From the NCBI GenBank assembly GCA_963575745.1, contig CAUYUJ010012780.1:354557-418556 (forward strand): a stretch of 64,000 nt of DNA, read 5' to 3'. The position numbers were made by a program, and so were the translations under genes. The first letter of the stretch is position 1; each line of letters starts with the position of its first letter. Under the pieces are notes generated by a model. That model searched no databases and was not told the DNA's origin. It saw only the letters and a list, made by a program, of their open reading frames with translations. This document shows, piece after piece, positions 54,911 to 64,000 of this stretch. This DNA is from Prorocentrum cordatum. Lineage: Eukaryota > Sar > Dinophyceae > Prorocentrales > Prorocentraceae.

Positions 54911-55062
54911 CACACACACACGCATACGCACATTCGCACACGCACGTACGCAAACACACACACACACACATACACACATACACACATACACACGCACACA
55001 CGCACACAGGCACACACACAGGCACACACACACACGCACACACACACACACACACACACGCA
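54911..55062. repeat. (CA)n / CACG microsatellite
   Basis: CACACA run with scattered CG, TA and GG steps; reverse-strand Cys/Val frames are artefacts. Confidence 0.9.
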
Positions 55063-55119
55063 TTTTTTGCGTCGGCGACTGGGCATAGGGACTACTGGGA
55101 CACAGACAACTGGAATTAA

Positions 55120-56150
55120 ACCGCAGCGCGTGGGAGGGGGAGACAAGAAGCCCGAGCGGGAGGGAGAGGAAGCCGGGCCCGCTCAGAGCAGGGCCAAGCG
55201 GCGGCGGGGCAGGCGCAGGGGCGGGGAGCCAACGCCGGCGACGAGGCAGCAGCTGGGGGTGGGAAGTAGTCCCAGCAGAACGGAGCGGGGGAGGCGAGTG
55301 TCGGCCAAGGTGCCCAGGTCCGGATGACCTGCGAGGCGACCTGAGGGCGGCCGGCCCACCGAACAGCCCCAAGGCGGGGGGCCGAGAGAGCACGAGAAGA
55401 CGTGCGAGCAGCAGAGGCAGGGTCCGCCGACCGACATCGCCGGTGGACCCGCCAGAGGGGCCGGCCTGAAAACCAGGCAAAGGTTGGCGGCGGGTGCCGA
55501 GGCCACGGGTGGCCTGCCAGGCACCCGGCGAGCCCCTGGCGAGGGCCCTGCCCGAGAACCAGGCAAGCGGTGCGGCGCGGGGCCGCAGACCACCGCGGCG
55601 CGGGGCAGGCGCGGAGAGGAAGCAGCGGGCGTATATAAACCCGAGCCAAAACCCTGCAGGAAGCCGGCGATCCAACCTGCACAGGGCAGGGGATGCAGCG
55701 GCGGGGGCAAGGGCATCCTCCCAGAGGGAAGCGAGTGCGGCCAGGGCGAAGGCGAGAACGTAGAGGGGGGAGGGGCGTATCGGTCGCCGGGGGCGAGCGG
55801 CAAGACCAGCTCACCAGGGGCAAGCGCCAGGGCACCCCAAAGGCGGGACGTGGGCGTGCGGGGTGACTGACTCAGAGTCTACCCGCGTCACGCAGAGAAG
55901 GGGGCCGGCCCTAGAGGGGCAGGCGGCTCACGCGGCTCCACCTGGTGGGAGGATCCGAGGCAGCTCGCCGCTGGTGTGGCCAGGCATGGAGAACGGTGAG
56001 GCACCAGGGGCGGCAAGCGAAACGCCACACCAGGTTGGTGCACCAGTGGGCGCTGGGGGGTAGCACCGAGGTGGTGTGGTGAGGAGCGGCAGGCAAGGCG
56101 GAAAGCCGCGTGAGGAGGCGGGGATAGCACCGAACAAGTGCACCAAAATG
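55120..56150. repeat. Second copy of the 42.6-44.1 kb GC-rich repeat family
   Basis: CCGGGCCCGCTCAGAG, GGCAGCAGCTGGGGGT, GACCTGCGAGGCGACC near 55320 and GCCACGGGTGGCCTGCCAGG near 55500 repeat blocks seen at 42.6-43.3 kb. GCACCGAACAAGTGCACCA near 56124 corresponds to the motif at 43914. Confidence 0.65.
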
Positions 56151-56229
56151 CGATGAGAGACGATGCGGGACGCCGCGCGGGGAGCGCTGCCGCAGCAGAA
56201 GCGGTCGCACCGGGGGGTAGGTGCAGGGC

Positions 56230-56303
56230 GTCAGCGTCGTCGTCGTCAGCGTCGGCGGGGGTGTCGGGGTCGGAGTCGGCGCCGGCGTTGGCGCCGTCAG
56301 CGT

Positions 56304-56334
<31 letters not shown>

Positions 56335-56450
56335 AGCGTCGGCGTTAGCGTCGGCGTCGGCGTCGGCGTGGGCGTCGCGTCGGCGTCGACGTGGGAATCG
56401 TCGGAGCCGTCGGCGTCGGCGTCGGCGTCGGAATCGTCAGCGTCGGAGCG
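56230..56450. repeat. (GTCGGC)n hexanucleotide repeat
   Basis: GTCGGC/GTCAGC units, slightly degenerate. Confidence 0.9.
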
Positions 56451-57234
56451 AAACCACCGTGGCGAACGGTGGCGGCTTCGGCCGGCCTTTCTGGGCGAGG
56501 GTGGCCGGGGCGAGGCAGGGCGGGGGGGCGGGCGAGGCTGGCAGGCGGAGAGAGCGGTGGAGGCGGCGGCAGCGCGTGGCGCCGGCGTGGGCGGGGAGGA
56601 ACAGTCAGGGCGGCGGCGAGGCCAGCAGGCGGTGGAAGCGGCGAAGAAAGGTGGCTTCGTGTCGGTTGGGGTCGCGGGTGCCGCCACCGCGCTGAGCGCA
56701 ATACCTGGACCAGGCCGCGCTGGGTTAGACGCCTGTTTGCTGCAAGTATCCTTTTGACCCTGGCCGCCAGGGTTCCCTCAAATTAGAGAAGTCGTGAAAA
56801 ACGTTTTCTGGGACGGAGCTAATACTCTCCCCATCCGGAATGCTACTGGGGTAGCCCTCGGTGCTGGAAACGCCAGCACCCGTCGCCGCGTGGGCGGGGG
56901 GGGGTGCCTCCACGGTAGGGAGTAGGTTCCCGTTGTGATGCCCGTCGGCGACGCCCTGCAGGCGGGCTGCCGCCGCAGCCCCAGCGGAACGCAAAGAAGG
57001 TCAACAGGCGCCGCCTCGTCTGGGCTGCGATGCATGATCCCCCTGCGCAAGGTGGTGCGCATGTGTACCGATTTTCGGCCGTGGCGACGAAAGACACCCG
57101 GGGCCCTCACGGATGTCCCACATCCCCCATTCCCCCATTCCACTCTGACGGAAGAGTCACCGATTCGCACGCGCTTTCCCTGTGCCCAGCGGGACCCAGG
57201 GGGGAGGGGGCCCAGCTGGCCGCCGGGTCTGGAT

Positions 57235-57700
57235 CGGTGCAGCTGTGGCACTGCTGGTCGGTCGCGGATGGCAGTGGGCGCAGGTGGGTGCTGCTGGTCG
57301 GTCTGGCTCGCTGAGCCAAGGGTCGTGGCTGATCGGTCGTGGCGGGTGATGGGCCGTTGGACGGCGTGGGTCGTAAGTGCTCGTGAGGTCGCAGGTGGAG
57401 CTGTCGGTCGGTCCGAGTGTCTGCAGCCTGTGGCGTTGCTGGTCGGTCGTGGGAAGTGGTGGGCGGCTGGCCCGTCTGGTACAGCGTTGCTTGCAGCGTT
57501 GCTGGGGGGTCGCAGATGGTGGTGGGCGCTGGCGGGGGTTGCCAGGTCGGCCTGAGTCGGAGCAGCGCGTGGTGTTGATGGGCGGGCGCAGTGATTGGTG
57601 AGCTGCTGGTCGATATGGATCGGCGGTGCGAGCGGCGCTGCAGGTCGGTCGCGGTTGGCGCTGGGCTGCTGGCCACTTTGGGTCGCTGCTGCCGGTGATG
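57235..57700. repeat. GCTGGTCGGTCG minisatellite
   Basis: GCTGCTGGTCGGTC or related blocks recur every ~55-60 bp, about eight times, with GGTGGGCGCTGG between them. Two GTGGCGACGA-x-GG blocks follow at 57743 and 57797. Confidence 0.75.
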
Positions 57701-57849
57701 TTGCTGGGAACTGCCGCGCCTGATTGGATTCCGTTTTCCGGCCGTGGCGACGAGGGACAGTCAAGGTGCGTACGATTTTGCTGGTGGATTCCACTGTCCG
57801 TGGCGACGAAGGGCAATCAGACTGATCCTGTCTGCACCGCTTGGCTCTG

Positions 57850-59010
57850 CGCCCAGTCCGGTCATGGACGCGCCCCGCAAGGGCATGCGGAGGAGTTCCC
57901 TGCAGAGGGTTCTTTTGTCCGTCGGGGGGGCACCCGGGGGGCGCCGCGTCGGGCAGGAGCTGGCGGCGTCCAGCGGGGGGTAAGAGGGGGCAGGGCTGGG
58001 GGGACACCGAACGAGTGTGCTATCGGTGGAATCGAAAGGGGCCGTCCCTGCGGCTTGGGCGCAGTCCCTCAAGGGCACGCCCCCTGGCGCGCGGAGGGCA
58101 TTCTTGGACCTGAGCAGGCGCGTCACTAAAGAGGTCCTCGGATTCACCAAGAGGGGGGGGGCCCCCCCATCATGGGTTCTGCCCTGAGCAGGAAGGTCGG
58201 GGCCCTGGCTTTGCCCCGCAGGGGCGAGGGGAGTCGCTTCAGGATTGCCCCTGAGAGGGCCTACGCTAGCCTTCGCGGCTGGGCGACCGTTGGCGATCCC
58301 CGCCGCCACCACCATCTTTTTTTTCTCGCCTCCTCCGGGGGGGCGACTCGGGGTCGCCGCGGCAGGCCGGGGCGAGCCCAGCGCCCCAGGAAAGCTCTCG
58401 CAGAGGCGCGCAACAGCGCAGATAGGACCCTCCTGGGAAGAAGTGCCGACACCAGCCTCGGCGGTAGGAATCCCTGAAGAGGAGTCCACTGCGCCGGAGG
58501 GGCACCTGGGGGCCGCCGGGCGGGTCCTTCAGCAGCGTCACGTTCCTGCCGCAGGCCAGGACTGGCGGCGCCACGCGGGGGACAGGAGGCGGCAAGGCTG
58601 GGGGGGCACGGAACAGGTGCACCAGTGACTATAGTGGTGGAATGTGAAGCCCTCCCTGCGGCCTGGGCGCAGTCCCACGAGGGGCGCTCCCCGGCGCGCG
58701 GAGGGCATCCTGGGACCTGAGCTGGCGCGTCGCTGAAGAGGTCCTCGGACTCACCCGAAGGGGGGGGAATGAAGGATCCTGGGGGCCCCTCCGTCGTGGG
58801 TTCTGTCCGAGGCGGGAGCGCCGAAGGCCTTGCCCGACAGGGGCGGGGGGGGGTCGTTTCAGGATCGTCCCCGGGTGGGATGCCAGTGCAAGCGCTCGTG
58901 GCCGGGCGATCGTTGGCGATCTCCGTCGCCGGCCTCTTCTGTTCCTCATCTCCTCCGTCGGGGGGGGCGACTCGGGGTGGACGTAGCTGGGCGGGACGAG
59001 CCAGGCGCCC
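57850..59010. repeat. Tandem duplication, ~608-bp period
   Basis: 57850-58400 and 58455-59010 align over their length. GGGCGCAGTCCC occurs near 58058 and 58666, CGCGCGGAGGGCAT in both, GAGGTCCTCGGA-TTC/CTC-ACC in both, and GGGGGGGCGACTCGGGGT in both. Both copies carry ACCGAAC or ACGGAAC followed by GAGTG/AGGTG near their start. Confidence 0.85.
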
Positions 59011-59474
59011 TGGAGACACACACACACACACACGCACACACACACACACGCACACGCATACACGCAGATGCACACACGCCCGCCCGCCCGCCCGCCCGTA
59101 CGCACGCACGCACGCGCACACACACATACACACACACACTGACACTGACACTGACACAAACACACACACACACACACGCACGCACGCGCACACACACACG
59201 CACGCACGCACGCACGCACGAACGGACGCACACACGGACGCACGCACGCACGCACACGAAAGCACACGAACGCACACGAACGCGCACGCACGCACGCACG
59301 TACGCACGCACACACACACACATTCACACACACACGCAGCTTTTCTCTCTCTCTCTCTCTCACACACACACGCACGCACGCACGCACGCACACGTTCGTA
59401 CGCACGCATTCGTACGCACACGCACGCACGCACACGTACGCACGCGAACGCACGCACGCACGCGCAAACACACA

Positions 59475-59507
<33 letters not shown>

Positions 59508-59820
59508 GCACGCACGCACTCGCACGGAAACGCAAACACACACAAGCACACACACACACGCACACGCACACGCACACGCACACGCACCCGCACCCGCACC
59601 CGCACACGCACACGCACACGCACACGCACACGCACACGCACGCACCCGCACCCGCACCCGCACCCGCACCCGCACGCACGAACGCGAACGCACGCACGCA
59701 CGCGCGCACACACACACACTAACACACACACACACACACACACTAACACACACATACGCACACACACACACACGCACGCACGCACACTCATGCACGCACA
59801 CACGTATGCACATGCACACA
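59011..59820. repeat. Large (CA)n/(CACG)n/(CGCACC)n microsatellite
   Basis: An 800-bp alternating purine-pyrimidine tract mixing CACA, CGCA, CACCCG and short CTCTCT. Long His/Thr and Cys/Val frames across it are artefacts. Confidence 0.95.
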
Positions 59821-60550
59821 GAAATCATCGGGGGAGACGTCAGGCTTGGGTTCGGGGCATTCGGTTGGCCTGTCTGACGGGGCCATCATGAAAATGACGA
59901 GACCCAACCTGGACTTTGACGCGGGCTGCCGCTGCAGACGTCCCAAGAAACCTGGACCGTCAAAATCGAGGGCGCACTCGTCAAAAAACGTCGGCGAATC
60001 CGACTTCTGGCGCACTCGAGTCATGCGTTTCCCTGATCATAACGAGCAGAATTAGTAGGACGAGGAGGCCAACAAAAACAAGGAGGGGCCGAACCCGTGC
60101 TTCGATTCCTTGAGCTCAGACCGCTGCCCAGTCGGAGGCTGGACGGCTGGACAGCCTCGGGGATGCACTGACACGGGTCAGTGCAGAGCCGGTTCAGTCA
60201 GGCTCGCAAAATCCTGCAGGATCCTGAAGGATCTGCACCCTAGCCTGGGTCATTGCACCCCTGGCCCCGCAGCATCCTGCAAGACCCGGCGATCTGGCTG
60301 ACCCCCATTTGAATCGACCGCCGTCTCTTGATCCCCGACCGCCCGCCCCAGCATCCTCACTACCATGTGGAGGCCCCGCCGGAAGCCACCGGATAGGCAC
60401 ACCCAAATCGAACAGAACAGACCGGCACACCCAAAACACACATCGATGCTCTGAGGAGAGACATTGGGCTGTCCCCCTTCCCCCTTTCCCTCCCCAGGGG
60501 TCCAGGATCGCGTTGGTGGGGGGGGTTAATGGAAACGGAGCTCGCGAACG
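59821..60550. other. No recognisable gene
   Basis: Short frames only. CCTGCAGGATCCTGAAGGAT-like short repeats lie near 60210. Confidence 0.35.
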
Positions 60551-60559
60551 CACGTCCAG

Positions 60560-60990
60560 GGCCGCCAGAACTTCCAAATCAACGTTCCGAGGCCCCCACG
60601 ATGCCCAAGATGCCATCCAACCTGGCTCGAGTTGGGCTCCAATTCGCCGGGGGGTCGTCAAAAACGACCAAGATGGCCTCAAAGCGGCCAAGGTATCCTC
60701 AAAGCCGGCCCAAAGATTCGGAGACGATCCCCGAGAGGGCCCCAAGAAACAATAATCGTCCAACACCATAAGGAAAACGCACAGTTTTAGCAGATCCGCC
60801 TGTTTTGTCTGAGCAACGTCCAGGACGGCCCACGAGACCACCAACATAGCTCAAAAAAAAACCCAAAAAACCCCCAAAGAGGGCCCCAATATTTTTACGG
60901 CCGAAAACAGGCCCCAAGACGGGCCAAGAGGGGCCCACGATGACCCCAACAGGGCCCCAAGAGAGGCAACTCGAATTGGACCCCAACGTG
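60560..60990. repeat. CCAAGA/GGCCCC dispersed repeat, copy 4
   Basis: GGCCCCCACGATGCCCAAGA-type units surround a core at about 60748-60800 that resembles the cores at 3.2 and 45.3 kb. Confidence 0.65.
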
Positions 60991-62150
60991 GATATGTTAC
61001 TATAAACAGGGTCATGAAACAAACGTTGAAACATAGTTTATGCCCACCCGTGCATATGCGGTCTGGCCCAGCGGGGCGGCATCGACGCGACGCCAAAGAG
61101 CGTCGTGCACTCGAGCCTTCGGCCTGAAAGCACGCCGCGCCCGACTACCCAAATCTTGAAACCCTGCAGCCGATCACTGTGTTCTGGGGGGGGGGGGCGC
61201 GGACACGCAAAACACTGATCAGCCACGCGTGAGTTGGCGGCCGCCTCATCCTCATGTCCCATCCCCCGCCTCCTACCAATATTCCTTCGCTTTGGCCCCA
61301 ACTTCCTCATGCCCCTCCGACTACCCCCGGCCTTCGTCATACCCCTCATCCACACTGTCGACCCCCATATGCTAATTCATGTCGTTCCTCGTCGTCCTCC
61401 CCCGCCGGATGGGTTCCCCATCGTCCACGTGCCTGCCCTCTTCCAGTCCTCTACGCCCTATTGCAAATCATCCCCCCTCCTTCTGCCCCCCCCGCCTCCC
61501 TCGCCCCCGCGATGCTGACGCGGATGATGCAGCTCCTCCTGGGCCCACCTGCCCGCTTCATCCCCGGCCTCTTCGCCACCCCTCCTATCGAACCCCTCCC
61601 TCCCCATAGCCCACCATCCCCAGCGCCCCGCGCCACTGCGCTCCCAGACCACGGCCCCCTCCTGCGCCTGCCGGGAGATCCGCGAAAACTCCCACCCAGT
61701 GACCACTCCAGCGAGCGGCGCGCAACAAATGCACAATTGGAGACACGAGCTGTGTATTTCGACTGCGTACGGCGCCCCCCGTGGACCAGCCGGAGAAGAA
61801 ACGTGAAACTTCCCGCCCAGCCAACGCCACCCGTGAGGGGCACACTCCAAATACACATATGGGAACAAAATCTGTATGCACAAATCACACCACGACCTGT
61901 AAACACTGGACCAACACACACACACACACACGAACGAAAATACACAGTTTAAGACACCAGCTGTGTACACATATCACACCTTGATCTGTGTATTTTCGAA
62001 AGGGTAAACGCTCGCCACCTCGAGTGCGCCCCGACTTTGCCCACCCAGAGCCGAAGTCGACATGCCCAGCTAGTAGGAACGCGAATACACAGTTCCCTGG
62101 CCCGGGGCGCCCCCGAGGGAGCTGCAAATACACGCTTTCCTGGCCCAAGG
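60991..62150. other. No gene; cluster of AAATACACAG motifs
   Basis: Pyrimidine-rich DNA at 61250-61650. From 61745 to 62130 the motif AAATACACAG or its complement occurs at least five times; CGAAAATACACAG (61934) and CTGTGTATTTTCG (61986) form a perfect 13-bp inverted pair. Confidence 0.55.
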
Positions 62151-62154
62151 CGGC

Positions 62155-62700
62155 CACGGTGAAATGCGGCACCGGAGCGGCCCCCAACGGCCCGAAGACG
62201 TCACCAAAGGGCCCCGAAGGACCCCAAAGAAGGCCGCATAGCAGTCCGAGAGAGAACACGAGAGGCGTCACATGTCACGGACCTTGTAACAGTGAAAGCT
62301 CCACGCGTCGCCACACTGACCGCCGCGCTGGCAAGGGGGCGGAGCAAGGGTGAGGACGACGACGGGAAGCAAACTGTCCTCGGACCGTAAACAAAAACCA
62401 TATGCTCGAGATTCGGGTGCGCGCGCTCTCTTCAAGGCACTTCAAGCCCAACCCATGCTGAATTCACGAATTCCTCTAAGCTATGTAAAGACTCTGTCCT
62501 CTGTACCCCCTCGTATACAACTGTCTCAGAACAGAGGGGCTGTGGATACCAAAACTCGAACTGACATTCCGAACCCTCCGCTCTAATAAGACCCCCCGAC
62601 CGACAGCAGGCGCCCACGAAACTCCCAAGATGCCCGAAGAGGCCCCAAGAGGCCCAACAGTGGCCCCCAGAGGGACCTCAAGAGGCCCTCAAAGGCGTCA
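62155..62700. repeat. CCAAGA/GGCCCC dispersed repeat, copy 5 (split)
   Basis: GGGCCCCGAAGGACCCCAAA at 62208 and GAGGCCCCAAGAGGCCCAAC at about 62640 mark two pieces of the family with unrelated sequence between them. Confidence 0.6.
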
Positions 62701-62794
62701 CCCGTGGACTTCTTACCTCTTCGAGGGTTCGGCGGAATGGCGTAAGCCTCTGGAATGACAGCTGAGGCCCCGCTCCTCCACCTCCTTGTCCTTC

Positions 62795-62867
62795 TCCTCC
62801 TCCTCCTCCTCCTCATCATCATCATCACCACCACCACAAGCATCATCAGCATCAGCATCAGCATCAG

Positions 62868-62904
<37 letters not shown>

Positions 62905-62935
62905 ATCATCCTCATCCTCATCCTCATCCTCATCC

Positions 62936-63000
<65 letters not shown>

Positions 63001-63025
63001 GTAATCGTCATCGTCATCGTCATCG

Positions 63026-63096
<71 letters not shown>

Positions 63097-63140
63097 GTCA
63101 TCGTCATCGTCATCGTCATCATCATCATCATCACCATCCC
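62795..63140. repeat. (CAT)n / (CGT CAT)n microsatellite
   Basis: Long CATCAT runs alternate with CGTCAT and CCTCAT blocks. Poly-Ile, poly-Ser and poly-Met frames are artefacts. Confidence 0.95.
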
Positions 63141-63395
63141 GTTCTCCCTCCTCAAATGTGTTAGGCCGAACGCTGCGACAGGTTGAAGTAAAACGACGAC
63201 AAACACATTGTCCAGACGATGAGGATGAGGAGAGGGAGGAGGAGGCGGGTTGGCACCATCGGCCTCGTCGGGCGACTGTCCCACGGGCCGACAGCGTCAG
63301 GCGTCAGGGGCGTTGGTGACGGGCAAGGTGGGCAAGGTAGGCAGAAGGACTCGCATGAGGGGTCGGCCTCTGGCTCCACCTCCTTGCGCTCATCA

Positions 63396-63722
63396 GCTGT
63401 TGCAGCGAAATATTGGGCCGCATCTGATCATGCCATGGCCCAACCCAACATCGTCCTCCCCTTTGGGCACGGGCTCAGGGTGGCCGGCATCGCCACCGCC
63501 GTTGGCCTCGACGCGGTCTGCGACCTCGCAAACCAACCGCACCACCTCGAACTCCCAACAGGTGAATGCGGGCCCATGGTCCCGGAGCCAAGTAGCATCA
63601 GCGGTGAGCTTCTGGACTGGGGTGGGCGCGCAGTCTCTCATGGCCCCGCTGTGAACCAGGACTTGAAGTGAGACTATCGGACGGGCAAACCTGCCTGCCA
63701 CACATGCGACATCGCCATTCAT
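63396..63722 (-). CDS. Unrecognised reverse-strand frame
   Basis: A reverse-strand frame with fairly ordinary composition (MRDCAPTPVQKLTADATWLR, then CWEFEVVRLVCEVADRVEAN). It could be a fragment of a retroelement protein, but no motif proves it, and the forward strand is open over the same stretch. Confidence 0.2.
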
Positions 63723-64000
63723 GGAAGGCCTCGGTGCGCCTGAATGCGGAAGGAGTGGGGGGGGATCATGGGAGGCGGAGCGATATCAGGGTCATCCTCG
63801 GTCCATGTCTGAGCTTGCAAAACCACTACGCTGCCCAACTGAGGAAAAGGAGGGTGAGCTTGCGACACTTGAGTTCTCCAGCACTTGCACGTCGCACGAC
63901 GGAACAACTCAGAGAGGGAATTAGTTTGCGAACCACGCTTGACGAATAAAACAGCTCACAGGCTACCCCTTCCCATCTCCTCACACCCACACACACACAC
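63723..64000. other. No gene; (CA)n begins at the window edge
   Basis: CACACACACAC starts at about 63984 and runs off the window. Confidence 0.6.

Noticed and set aside
55911-56757. Long Ala/Pro/Thr and Val/Gly frames
   Set aside because: By-products of the GTCGGC hexanucleotide repeat and flanking GC-rich repeat.
58261-59891. Very long frames on both strands (His/Thr-rich on +, Cys/Val-rich on -)
   Set aside because: They are produced by the CA/CACG microsatellite, which has no stop codons in several frames.
62583-63284. Poly-Ile, poly-Ser and poly-Met frames
   Set aside because: Direct translation of (CAT)n and relatives; no flanking protein character.

Overview
The window looks like nuclear DNA of a core dinoflagellate; its very high GC, its repeats and its retroelement families resemble Prorocentrum-type genomes, but the species cannot be fixed from sequence alone. 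The main evidence is a set of degraded copies of the dinoflagellate trans-spliced leader (DinoSL) lying directly upstream of reading frames, a GC-AG intron, dinoflagellate-style copia gag and reverse transcriptase fragments, and long stretches made only of microsatellites, minisatellites and dispersed repeats. No bacterial operon, tRNA, rRNA or CRISPR array was seen. Most long open frames here are shadows of low-complexity DNA and were left out.

Layout. 1-1.6 kb (-): decayed copia-type gag. 3.0-3.6 kb: CCAAGA-type dispersed repeat. 3.9-4.75 kb (-): alanine/arginine-rich gene with a DinoSL relic. 4.9-10.2 kb: GAT repeats, no recognised gene, then an ~88-bp minisatellite. 10.7-12.75 kb (+): gag-like frame with a long in-frame tyrosine tract. 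14.1-20.8 kb (+): several retro-derived frames, including the first copy (A) of a two-ORF element. 21.2-23.7 kb (+): truncated reverse transcriptase/RNase H-like pseudogene with a zinc-binding tail. 23.7-37.2 kb: a less GC-rich block bounded on both sides by GTTATAAC-rich islands. It contains an unrecognised multi-exon gene (24.1-27.7 kb), two homologous Gly/Tyr-rich genes in head-to-head orientation (28.1-28.8 on -, 29.3-30.4 on +), an alternating palindrome array, and the second copy (B) of the two-ORF element (32.2-36.95 kb). 37.3-38.3 kb: a fragment with the same zinc-binding motif. 38.7-40.15 kb (-): poly-Gln gene with internal repeats and a DinoSL relic.

40.2-48.8 kb is dominated by repeats (a foldback element, ~150-bp tandem arrays, dispersed families). 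48.8-51.7 kb (-) is a decayed non-LTR retrotransposon with endonuclease and reverse transcriptase parts. 52-64 kb holds repeats only: a hairpin-bearing dispersed repeat, a 32-bp inverted repeat, a copy of the 43-kb repeat family, a 608-bp tandem duplication, and large CA/CACG and CAT microsatellites.

The most interesting content is the two-ORF element. ORF1 is a Lys/Ala-rich protein with a short conserved C-terminal domain. ORF2 is a transposase-like protein with an ordered set of motifs (YFDG/RNDE, a Cys-NVxNK motif, CF[DE]W-x-H, LH...E-x-K-x-K). The same order occurs at 16.1-20.8 and 32.2-36.95 kb, and each frame has a possible spliced-leader remnant upstream. Many frame breaks fall in mononucleotide runs, so part of the apparent decay may be sequencing or assembly error.
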